64,000 nucleotides of DNA from Desulfobacteraceae bacterium (lineage in GTDB: Bacteria > Desulfobacterota > Desulfobacteria > Desulfobacterales > Desulfosarcinaceae): positions 1-64,000 of the forward strand of contig QZKV01000119.1 of NCBI GenBank assembly GCA_003599575.1, given 5' to 3'. The notes below the pieces were generated by a model. It searched no databases and was not told the origin of the DNA. It saw nothing but the letters and a program-made list of their open reading frames with translations. How positions within the stretch are numbered: position 1 is the first letter of the stretch; each line of letters starts with the position of its first letter. This document shows, in pieces, positions 9,206 to 18,216 of this stretch. The position numbers and the translations under genes were made by a program.

Positions 9206-10717
9206 ATGTTTCACACTATCTTGCTGTATATCGCCTTGGCGCTCTTTGGAATCGGGCTCATTTACAAGGTCGCCGGCTGGTTTCGTTTCAGCATCGGTAT
9301 CCACGACCCGAGCATAACGACATCGGTAAGGATTCTGGACGCCTTACAGGGGTGGATAGCGGTTCTGTCCGGTCCAAAGCTCTTGACGCTTATCAGGGTG
9401 TTTATCACCGATGTGCTCTTTCAGAATCACATCCGCAAGCAGGACGTGTCGCGCTGGGCCATGCATATGCTGATCAATGCAGGTTTTGCGTTCCTGCTGT
9501 TCATGCACGCCCTTGATAAAATCATAACGACTTCGCTCTTCGAGAAGTACTACCTGGCGGTCAATCCATACCTGCTTGTCTCCGGAAGTATGGTGATTGC
9601 CGGCATCGCCATAGCCGTCTATCGCCGTCTGGTCGCGAAAGCGCCGCACCTTAAAACCAATTCCATGGATGCCTATCTCCTCATCCTGCTGGCCGTCATC
9701 TTGCTCTCAGGCTTTGTCTTGGAATCCACCAAACTCACCTCTTACACCCACTATCAGAAGATCTGGGATATTCATTTCCTGGCCTGTCTGGTGGGTCTGG
9801 CCTATTTGCCGTTCAGCAAGATGTTCCATATACTGGCCACCCCGGTAAGTCTGCTGACCAATGCCGTCATGGATAAAGACTCCGGCCCGGCCAATATCAA
9901 GACCCGCCAGGTGATGGAACTGGATGCCTGCATGCATTGCGGGAACTGCAGCAAGCGATGCTCTGTCGCGGTTGCTTCCGACATCATCGGAAACGTCAAT
10001 ATCCTGCCGTCGGAAAGAATGGCATTTCTCAAGGAGTATATTAAACGCAATGAGATCGACGCGCAGGGGCTTGCGGCGATCCAGCAGGGGATCTACCTGT
10101 GCACCAACTGTGACCGATGCACGGTGATATGCCCCGCGGGTATCAATCTGCGGGAGCTGTGGTTTAATGTCCGTGAAGAAGTGATTCAAAGGGGGCATCC
10201 TGTTTCCCTGATGCTGACGCCTTTTTCTTTCTTCCGGGGGCTTAATCGGCAGAACCTGGATCACGAGCAGTATGACCAGCCATTGCGTAAAGCTCAAAAA
10301 GCCGTAAGCGCACCGTTCGAACTCCTGGGCAAACCGGATGCCACGGTCCGGCTTACCCGGGCCAACAGCGAGTTTAAAAAAACAGCCGGTCTTTCCGGCC
10401 GGACCGGCACCTATTCTTTTTGCTTCAGCTGTGAAAATTGTTCGACCGTGTGTCCTGTGGTCGGTGCCCATGAAGACCCGCAACAAGCGCTCGACCTGCT
10501 GCCGCATCAGATCGTGCGCTCCATGGGCCTGGGTCTCAAAGACCTGGCCATGGGGTCTCGGATGCTGTGGTATTGTTTGACCTGCTATCAATGCCAGGAG
10601 CACTGTCCCCAGGGTGTAAAGGTGACCGATATTTTCTATGAGCTCAAAAACCTTGCCGCAACGGAGGCAAGCTGTTCTTCAGCCCGAAACGGTTCTGCTG
10701 CACGCGCGGATGGATAG
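9206..10717 (+). CDS. HmcE/HdrC-like fusion: membrane cytochrome b-like domain plus four 4Fe-4S motifs
   Basis: 503 residues. The first 215 residues are a NarI/HdrE-like membrane domain with five or six helices. The cytoplasmic rest has two successive HdrC-like pairs of 4Fe-4S motifs: CMHCGNCSKRC with CTNCDRCTVIC, and CFSCENCSTVC with CLTCYQCQEHC. In the classical Hmc complex the membrane part (HmcE) and the HdrD-like part (HmcF) are separate. Here the membrane part is fused to HdrC-like domains, and HdrB and HdrA follow as separate genes. It would carry electrons across the membrane to the cytoplasmic Hdr module. Start codon is 3 bases after hmcD. Confidence 0.88.
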   Translation: MFHTILLYIALALFGIGLIYKVAGWFRFSIGIHDPSITTSVRILDALQGWIAVLSGPKLLTLIRVFITDVLFQNHIRKQDVSRWAMHMLINAGFAFLLFMHALDKIITTSLFEKYYLAVNPYLLVSGSMVIAGIAIAVYRRLVAKAPHLKTNSMDAYLLILLAVILLSGFVLESTKLTSYTHYQKIWDIHFLACLVGLAYLPFSKMFHILATPVSLLTNAVMDKDSGPANIKTRQVMELDACMHCGNCSKRCSVAVASDIIGNVNILPSERMAFLKEYIKRNEIDAQGLAAIQQGIYLCTNCDRCTVICPAGINLRELWFNVREEVIQRGHPVSLMLTPFSFFRGLNRQNLDHEQYDQPLRKAQKAVSAPFELLGKPDATVRLTRANSEFKKTAGLSGRTGTYSFCFSCENCSTVCPVVGAHEDPQQALDLLPHQIVRSMGLGLKDLAMGSRMLWYCLTCYQCQEHCPQGVKVTDIFYELKNLAATEASCSSARNGSAARADG

Positions 10718-10723
10718 GATGCG

Positions 10724-11611
10724 ATGATGAAATTTGCTTTGTTTCTTGGATGTAACATTCCGGTCAGAGTGCCGCAATATGAGCTTTCCGCCAGAGCCGT
10801 ACTCGATAAGCTCGGCGTGAAGATCGCGGATAATCCTGAATTTAAATGCTGCGGCTATCCAATTCGGAATATCGACCAAAAGACTTTTCTGGTGATGGCC
10901 GCCCGCAACCTTGCACTGGCGGAAAAACAGGGTTCAGACCTGCTGGTGCTTTGCATGTGCTGCTTCGGAAGCCTGAAAAAAGCGGTCCATGTGATGAAGC
11001 AAAGCCACTTGATTCACGAAGAGGTAAATGGGCTGCTGGCCAAAGAAGGATTGCGCTATTCCGGAAAGTCCGGGGTCAAGCATTTTCTTTCGGTCCTTTA
11101 TCATGACATCGGCACGGATGTTTTGAAGGAGAAAACCACAAAACCCCTCAAAGGCCTTGATATCGCAACCCATTATGGATGCCATGCCTTGCGGCCCAGC
11201 GATATCACCGAGTTCGATGACCCGGTCGCGCCGGTAGTATTCGATGCACTGGTCTCCGCGACCGGGGCCCGGAGCCTTGACTGGCCGTTGAAGCTGGAGT
11301 GCTGCGGCGCTCCGCTGCTGGGCGTCAATGACAGTCTTGCCATGGGATTGACCCAGAAAAAATTCGCCGACGGCAGGCGCGCCGGTGCCGATTATCTCTG
11401 CGTCGCCTGCCCCTACTGTCAGATGCAATTCGACAGGGTCCAGAAGATGATGGCATCCCGGCATGACGCGAACCCTTATCTTTCCAGTTTTGTATTTCCC
11501 CAGCTTCTCGGACTTGCCATGGGCATCGATGGCCATGCCCTGGGAATGAACAGGCTGGAACTCAGCACTATTGAATCCTTTTGCGGAGTTGAAAAAAATG
11601 GCTCAAAGTAA
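10724..11611 (+). CDS. hdrB: HdrB-like subunit with two CCG domains
   Basis: 295 residues. Two cysteine-rich CCG domains are visible: first C10, CCG at 42-44 and CMCC at 77-80; second [17 protein letters not shown] and CVACPYC. These bind the non-cubane 4Fe-4S clusters that cleave disulfides in heterodisulfide reductase HdrB. No membrane helix, so cytoplasmic. It follows the HdrC-containing membrane subunit by 6 bases and overlaps the hdrA start by 14 bases, giving a full HdrABC set attached to Hmc. The natural disulfide substrate in sulfate reducers is not settled; DsrC-type trisulfide chemistry is possible. Confidence 0.9.
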   Translation: MMKFALFLGCNIPVRVPQYELSARAVLDKLGVKIADNPEFKCCGYPIRNIDQKTFLVMAARNLALAEKQGSDLLVLCMCCFGSLKKAVHVMKQSHLIHEEVNGLLAKEGLRYSGKSGVKHFLSVLYHDIGTDVLKEKTTKPLKGLDIATHYGCHALRPSDITEFDDPVAPVVFDALVSATGARSLDWPLKLECCGAPLLGVNDSLAMGLTQKKFADGRRAGADYLCVACPYCQMQFDRVQKMMASRHDANPYLSSFVFPQLLGLAMGIDGHALGMNRLELSTIESFCGVEKNGSK

Positions 11612-14600
11612 AATTGGCGCTGTGATGGTGGTCGGCGGCGGCATTGCAGGTATGCAGGCGGCGCTGGATGCGGCGGATTCCGGCTATTACGTCTATCTGG
11701 TCGAGAGATCTTCTTCCATTGGCGGGCTGATGTCGCAACTGGACAAGACCTTCCCCACCAATGATTGTGCCATGTGAGTCATCTCACCCAAACTGGTCGA
11801 GGTCGGCCGGCACATCAATATTGAGTTGCTCACCCTGGCGGAAGTCAAAAGCATTTCGGGTGAAGAGGGCAACCTTGAGGTAGCCCTGACGCAGTACCCC
11901 CGTTATGTGGATACGGACAAATGTATCGCCTGCGGGCTGTGTGCTGAAAAATGCCCCAAGAAAGTGATCAATGAGTACGATGGCGGGTTGGGCGAGCGCA
12001 AGGCCATTTATGTCAAGTATGCTCAGGCCGTACCGCTGAAATACGCCATCGATGCGACCAAGTGCATCTACCTGACCAAGGGCAAATGCCGGGCTTGCGA
12101 AAAATTTTGCCCCGCGGGCGCCATTGATTTTAAAGATCAACCCAAAGAGTTGACGCTGCAGGTGGGCGCCGTCATCCTGGCCAGCGGTTGCGACGCGTAT
12201 GACCCAAATTCCCACGATGTTTACGGCTACGGCAAATCGGCCAACATTGTCACCAGTCTGGAATTTGAACGCATCCTTTCGGCATCCGGCCCTTATGGCG
12301 GGCACCTGGTGAGGCCCTCGGATCACAAAGAACCGAAGAAAATCGCCTGGCTTCAGTGTATCGGATCCAGGGATGTCCATATCGGCGCCAAGGGCTATTG
12401 CTCGTCGGTCTGCTGTACGTATGCCATAAAAGAAGCCGTGCTGGCCAAAGAACACAGCCAAGAGCCTCTGGATACGGCGATCTTTTACATGGATATCCGC
12501 ACCCATGGCAAAGATTTTGAAAAGTACTACAACAATGCGCGCCAGAAATCGCAGGTTCGCTTCATAAAATCCAGGATCACCCATATTGTGCCGACCGAAA
12601 ACGGCGATCAGCTGATCCGCTATATGGATGAATCCGGCCGGCGGGTTGAAGAACAGTTCGATATGGTGGTGCTCTCCGTGGGCCTGGGAGTAACCAAAAC
12701 CACGGCCGGGCTGGCCAAGGTCATTGGCGTTCAAACCGATCCGTACGGCTTTGCCGCGACCGGCAGCTTTGAACCGGTCAAGACCTCGCGGCCGGGTGTT
12801 TTTGTGTGCGGGTCCTTTCAGGCGCCCAAGGACATTCCCTCTTCGGTGATTGAAGCGAGCGCCTCGGCCGGCAGTGCCGGAAGCCGCCTGGCCGACGCGC
12901 GCTGGACCCAGACCCGCAAAAAGCAGATCGCCCAAGAGGCGGATACCCGGGGCGAACCGCCCCGGATCGGAGTTTTTGTCTGCTGCTGCGGAACCAATAT
13001 CGCCGGCGTCGTCGATGTTCCGGCGGTGGTTGAATACGCCAAGACCTTGGACTATGTGGTCTACGCCGAAAAGAACATGTTCAGTTGTTCGCAAGACACG
13101 CAGAACAATATGGCCGCCATCATCAAGGAAAAAGGATTGAATCGCGTGGTGGTGGCCGCCTGCACCCCCAAAACGCATGAACCGCTTTTCCAGGAAACCC
13201 TCACCAATGCCGGCTTGAACAAGTATGTTTTTGAAATGGCCAACATCAGGAACCATTGTTCCTGGGTCAACAAAAGCAACCCTGAGACGGCCACGGCAAA
13301 GTCCAAGGATCTTGTCCGCATGGCGGTTGCCAAGGCTAAACTCATGGAGCCGCTCAAAGAGGCTGAACTTACGGTCAATCAGGCGGCGCTGGTCATCGGT
13401 GGGGGTATTGCCGGCCTGACGGCTGCCAAAACCCTTTCCGATCAGGGATACCACGCTTATGTGATCGAAAAAAGCGACCGCCTGGGCGGTCAGGCCTTAC
13501 ATATTCATGAAACCTGGCAGTCAGAGGATGTCCAGCAAAATTTAAGCCGCCTGATCGCCGCGGTTCAGGCGGATTCAAATATTGATATTTTCACAAGCGC
13601 CGAAATCACCAAGGCCGATGGTTTTGTGGGGAATTTCAAAACCACCATCAAGACCGGCGAAAAGGCAGAAGAACTGGTGCACGGCGTTACCATTATTGCG
13701 TCAGGCGCACTCGAATTGAAGCCGGACCAGTATCTTTACGGCCGGGATGAACGGGTGCTGACCGGTCTTGAATTGGACCGCAAACTCATTGTCAATGATC
13801 CGCAGATAGCCGGGACGAAATCGGCTCTTTTTGTGCAGTGTGTCGGTTCCAGGATTCCGGAGCGGCCGTATTGCTCAAAGGTGTGTTGTACCCATTCGAT
13901 CAAAAACGCCCTGCAGCTGAAAAAACTCAACCCGGAAATGGATGTCTACATCCTTTACCGGGATATGCGCGCCTATGGGTTGCGCGAAAGTCTGTATCGT
14001 GAAGCCCGCGAAAAGGGGGTCATTTTCCTGCGCTATAACGCGGATCAAGGTCTGGACGTCTACCTTGAGGACAATGATCTGAAAGTTTGTTTCAGCGACA
14101 CCGGTATCCGCCGCAAAATGGAGATCACACCGGATCTGCTGATATTGGCTGCAGCCATCACGCCGCCCAAGGAAAATGCGCTGGCGCAGCAGTACAAGGT
14201 CACTTTGAACGACGACGGCTTTTTCATGGAAGCCCACGCCAAGCTCAGGCCCGTGGATTGCGCAACCGACGGTGTTTTCATTTGCGGCCTGGCGCATGCG
14301 CCCAAGCCGATTGATGAATCCATCGCCCAGGCAGTGGCGGCCGCCACCCGGGCGGTCACCTTGCTGGCCCGTAAAACCATCTATACCAGCGGCACTATCG
14401 CAGAAGCCATTCCCTCAATGTGCAGCGGCTGCGGCGTTTGCGTGTCGATTTGCCCGTACTCGGCGCCTTCATTTATTGATCAAAAAGACCGGTTTTTCCC
14501 CGGCCGCGCCACGATCAACCCGGCGCTGTGCAAGGGGTGCGGATTGTGCGTATGTTCGTGCAGATCAGGCGCCCTTCGCCTGAAGGGTTTCGATAATGAT

Positions 14601-14636
14601 CAGGTATTCGCACAGATACGCGCCTTAATGGATTGA
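11598..14636 (+). CDS. hdrA: HdrA-like flavoprotein, selenoprotein (UGA = Sec60)
   Basis: One reading frame of 1012 residues if the in-frame TGA at 11775-11777 is read as selenocysteine; the frame on both sides is identical and homologous to HdrA throughout. The TGA falls in NDCAM-U-VISPKL, where HdrA of methanogens has the conserved Cys of NDCALC. A SECIS-like hairpin starts 15 bases after the TGA. Features in order: GGGIAG FAD motif (13-18), two 4Fe-4S motifs ([11 protein letters not shown] and a second Cys group ending KFCPAG), a second HdrA unit with CCCGTNIAG and FSCSQDT, a second GGGIAG FAD motif near 600, and a C-terminal two-cluster ferredoxin ([22 protein letters not shown]). GGAG lies 9 bases before the ATG. 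Cytoplasmic flavin and Fe-S hub of the Hmc-Hdr module. Confidence 0.9.
11793..11810 (+). promoter_or_regulatory. Candidate bacterial SECIS element for hdrA
   Basis: CTGGTC at 11793-11798 pairs with GGCCGG at 11805-11810 (six pairs including two G-U), leaving the loop GAGGTC. The apical loop begins 21 bases after the TGA, inside the usual range for bacterial SECIS, and contains the G/U residues seen in the fdhF loop. Identified by eye; no folding calculation was run. Confidence 0.6.
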
Positions 14637-14822
14637 TGCAGCGAAAACAGTCAAAAGCCATGGGCCAAGTTTTACAGGAGTCATCGGCCCGGCCTTGGTT
14701 AACGGCCCGGCAGGCATGATGACCGCCCCATGCAAAGGCATTTATCCGCACCGCCGCCCTGTTTGTGGACAGGAAATCTGGACGTCGTGATTCCCTGCGC
14801 CATTCCTTACCATTGCGTAGTC

Positions 14823-14841
14823 ATTGCTCACGTTGAGCAAT
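14823..14841. terminator. Short palindromic stem-loop between convergent genes
   Basis: ATTGCTCA, a CGT spacer, then TGAGCAAT form an 8-bp stem between the end of hdrA and the end of the DsrE-like gene. No U-run follows on either strand, so termination is only a guess. Confidence 0.3.
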
Positions 14842-14875
14842 CTCTGCAGGTCACGCCTCCTAGTGCGATCCCGGA

Positions 14876-15235
14876 TTATAAGCTGATGACAGTGCTTTCG
14901 CACGCCAGATGAATCATCTCCGAGGCCGGCGCCAGGCGGGCGCCTTCGATCAGATCGCCCGTCTCGATTTTTCGGGCCTTGGCGCACGGCGTGCAAACCA
15001 GAATGGGGACCTCGTTGGCCTGCAGGTAGGTCAGCAGGTCGTCGGCGACATCTCCGGTGGCGGCCCGCACATGTTGAATAATACCTTCCTTGGCCAGGTA
15101 TACGGCCTCATCCAGTAAAAACAGGGTGACCTGCTTGCCTTCCTGGTGGGCCACTGTTGCCAGGTGAAAAGCGCGCGTCGAACGATTGGTGTTGTTGGTG
15201 CCGCACGACAAGAGCATCAGTACTTTGTTGTTCAT
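14876..15235 (-). CDS. DsrE/DsrF-like small protein
   Basis: 119 residues. The fold features of DsrE-like sulfur-relay proteins are present: N-terminal beta strand KVLMLLSCGTNNTNR, the segment VTLFLLDEAVYLAKEG, and a late Cys-bearing VCTPCAKARKI where sulfur-carrier members have their active cysteine. Cytoplasmic. It is co-transcribed with the upstream TusA-like gene (13-base gap), a pairing common for sulfur-transfer proteins. A sigma-54 promoter precedes the pair. The exact acceptor is unknown. Confidence 0.82.
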   Translation of the reverse strand: MNNKVLMLLSCGTNNTNRSTRAFHLATVAHQEGKQVTLFLLDEAVYLAKEGIIQHVRAATGDVADDLLTYLQANEVPILVCTPCAKARKIETGDLIEGARLAPASEMIHLACESTVISL

Positions 15236-15248
15236 AATTTCTCCTTAT

Positions 15249-15506
15249 TTATTGAAATTTGCCAGGCAAGGGTTTTCTGATGAGGATGTGTAAAGCATTG
15301 TCACAGTGCTGCGGGTCCTCGGAAGGGATGCATTCGCACTCCGAAGCGGACAGAATCCTTTTGAGATCGTCCATGATGCTCGGGTCATTGCCTATGATCT
15401 CGATCGTTTCGCCGGCTGGCATGCGATGAAAGCAGTTGGTGATTTGAAGCAGAGAAAAAGGGATGATGGCATCGCGTAAATCAAAGCTTTCTGTGGGCCG
15501 TTTCAC
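15249..15506 (-). CDS. TusA/SirA-like sulfur carrier family protein
   Basis: 85 residues starting at GTG 15506, with GGAGAAG about 6 bases upstream. The pattern FDLRDAIIPFSLLQI resembles the TusA opening CPxP-helix, but the usual CPxP is replaced by DAIIPF, so the canonical sulfur-binding cysteine is missing; cysteines occur later (ECECIP). MPAGETIEIIGNDPSIMDDLKRIL matches the family's second half. It may be a non-catalytic partner of the DsrE-like protein. Transcription likely starts from the sigma-54 promoter at 15539-15555, leaving a leader of about 20 bases. Confidence 0.75.
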   Translation of the reverse strand: MKRPTESFDLRDAIIPFSLLQITNCFHRMPAGETIEIIGNDPSIMDDLKRILSASECECIPSEDPQHCDNALHILIRKPLPGKFQ

Positions 15507-15538
15507 AAATCTTCTCCGATGTTGGCAATGAATTGGAC

Positions 15539-15555
15539 AGCAAAGGCCATGCCAG
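15539..15555 (-). promoter_or_regulatory. Sigma-54 promoter for the TusA/DsrE-like pair
   Basis: On the minus strand the sequence is CTGGCAT-N5-TTGCT, GG and GC separated by ten bases, a near-consensus -24/-12 element 34 bases upstream of the GTG start. Confidence 0.8.
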
Positions 15556-15660
15556 GATCAAGGATAGCGTTTTTAGTGCCGTCGTTGCGGCGGGGTGAAG
15601 GGGTATTGAAACGGGCCAGTCCTGATGCACGGCAACGCCGTTGCGTAAGGTGTGTTCATG

Positions 15661-15690
15661 TGTTAATAAATTTAACACTAAATTTGTTAA
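15661..15690. promoter_or_regulatory. Triple TGTTAA half-site array, candidate activator binding site
   Basis: TGTTAA (15661-15666), TTAACA (15672-15677) and TGTTAA (15685-15690) form overlapping dyads with start-to-start spacings of 11 and 13 bases. It lies about 110-150 bases upstream of the divergent sigma-54 promoter and just before the activator gene, where an enhancer (UAS) for a sigma-54 activator is expected. Confidence 0.55.
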
Positions 15691-15711
15691 CATTGTGAAC
15701 GAGAAGAATAA

Positions 15712-17103
<1,392 letters not shown>

Positions 17104-17158
17104 CTGGCACGGATTCTGCTTGACTACAAGCAACTTGGCTCCACTCACCTCCATTTGG

Positions 17159-17199
17159 CAGCGCCTGAAGGAAATGGTTTCCTCAGGCGCTGTTCTTTT
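17159..17199 (+). terminator. Rho-independent terminator after the sigma-54 activator gene
   Basis: CAGCGCCTGA (17159-17168) pairs with TCAGGCGCTG (17183-17192), continued inward by GGAAA/TTTCC with one bulged base, and is followed by TTCTTTT. Located 56 bases after the stop at 17103. Confidence 0.85.
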
Positions 17200-17312
17200 G
17201 TGGCGGGAAAAATGAGAAAATCAGCAGCGAAGGTCGTGATCCGCTTCCAAGGCAGGGCGTTCCAGGCAACAACACGGGCCACCAAAGGAATGCGCTTTGT
17301 TTATATGCGATA

Positions 17313-17328
17313 TGGCATAACTCCTGCT
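17313..17328 (+). promoter_or_regulatory. Sigma-54 promoter of the fmdB-flavodoxin-RACo operon
   Basis: TGGCAT-N5-CTGCT, GG at 17314-17315 and GC at 17326-17327 with ten bases between. The -12 element is 103 bases upstream of the FmdB-like start. The first base of the -12 box deviates from consensus. This gap (17104-17429) otherwise holds only the terminator. Confidence 0.6.
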
Positions 17329-17429
17329 TTAAGGTGGGTTGAATGGATGAACAATCGTAAAAATTCACTAAGGGGCGGTACGAGATCGAACTTGCACCAA
17401 AATCAGCTTTCAACAAAGGAGTACTTGGA

Positions 17430-17627
17430 ATGCCTATTTACGAATATCAATGCGCAGGTTGCGGACACTGCTTCGAAACATTGGTTTTGCACCACGCGGA
17501 GGTGCCCAAAATCGCCTGTCCCAAGTGCGGCGCCGGCAAGGTCAAAAAACTGATGAGTTGCCTCAGCGCCTTTGAAGGTGCAAAAAACCCACTGTGCGGG
17601 TTCAGGGCATCCTCGAAATTTTCCTGA
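17430..17627 (+). CDS. FmdB-family zinc-ribbon protein
   Basis: 65 residues beginning [16 protein letters not shown], the hallmark of FmdB-type putative regulatory proteins. A second pair, CPKCGAG, completes one zinc ribbon. AAGGAG precedes the ATG. Role unknown; members accompany metal- and sulfur-enzyme operons. First gene after the sigma-54 promoter at 17313; the flavodoxin frame follows 67 bases later. Confidence 0.85.
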   Translation: MPIYEYQCAGCGHCFETLVLHHAEVPKIACPKCGAGKVKKLMSCLSAFEGAKNPLCGFRASSKFS

Positions 17628-17694
17628 GCCGGATAGCCTCTCGGCGGTCGGCCGATGATTGCAGCTTCGCCAGCAAAACAAAAGGAGGTAAAAT

Positions 17695-18178
17695 TTGAAA
17701 GCACTGATTGTCTACTCAAGCCAAAGCGGCAATACCCGGAAATTGGCCGAGGCCATTCATCATCAACTGAGTTGCGAGAAAAGGATCCTGCCGGTGGCGG
17801 AAGCACCGGCGCCGGCGCCGGGCGAGACGGTTTTTCTGGGGTTCTGGCTCAGGGGCGGCAAACCGGACCCCCATGCCTCGGAATACCTGGCCAAAATTGG
17901 AAAAACCAGAGTTTTCCTTTTTGCCACCCACGGCGCCGCATCCAAATTCGGAGCACGCCCGAAACGCCCTTTCTTGTGCAAAAACACTTGCCCCGACTGC
18001 TGACTTCATTGGGTCCTTCAACTGCCAGGGTGAAGTCAATCTCAAGGTGCTGGAAACCGCGTCTGCGAAGAACCCCAGACCGGCCTGGATCGATGATGCC
18101 GCAATGGCCGCAGGACATCCCGATGACAGCGATCTTGAAAGGTTGCAAACCGACATTGCGGCCCTGCCGCAGGTTTGA
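17695..18178 (+). pseudogene. Flavodoxin-like protein, disrupted by a +1 frameshift
   Basis: The first frame (17695 onward) gives MKALIVYSSQSGNTRKLAEAI, the FMN phosphate loop of flavodoxins, then FLGFWLRGGKPD and FLFATHGA. From about base 17941 the homology jumps by one base to the frame giving NSEHARNALSCAKTL, FNCQGEVN and WIDDAAMAAGHPDDSDLERLQ, ending at 18178. One extra base in GCATCCAAA explains it. Unshifted, the protein ends prematurely after about 102 residues. This may be a real mutation, a programmed shift or a sequencing error; no slippery site is obvious. Intact it would be an electron carrier of about 160 residues. Confidence 0.75.
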
Positions 18179-18216
18179 CGAACGAAAGTTCCTTAATAAT
18201 AAAAAGGCGGATACCG

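Noticed and set aside
11775-11777. TGA as a genuine stop making hdrA a pseudogene
   Set aside because: The frame is preserved for over 950 codons afterwards, the codon replaces a conserved Cys and a SECIS-like hairpin follows, so selenocysteine is the better reading.
15630-15645. Plus-strand sigma-54 element CGGCAACGCCGTTGCG before the activator gene
   Set aside because: GG-N10-GC spacing is right, but the match comes from a short palindrome with a poor -24 box, and the TGTTAA array would lie downstream of the start; too weak to call.
17155-17553. 132-codon frame between activator and FmdB gene
   Set aside because: Covers the terminator and the sigma-54 promoter and overlaps fmdB in another frame.
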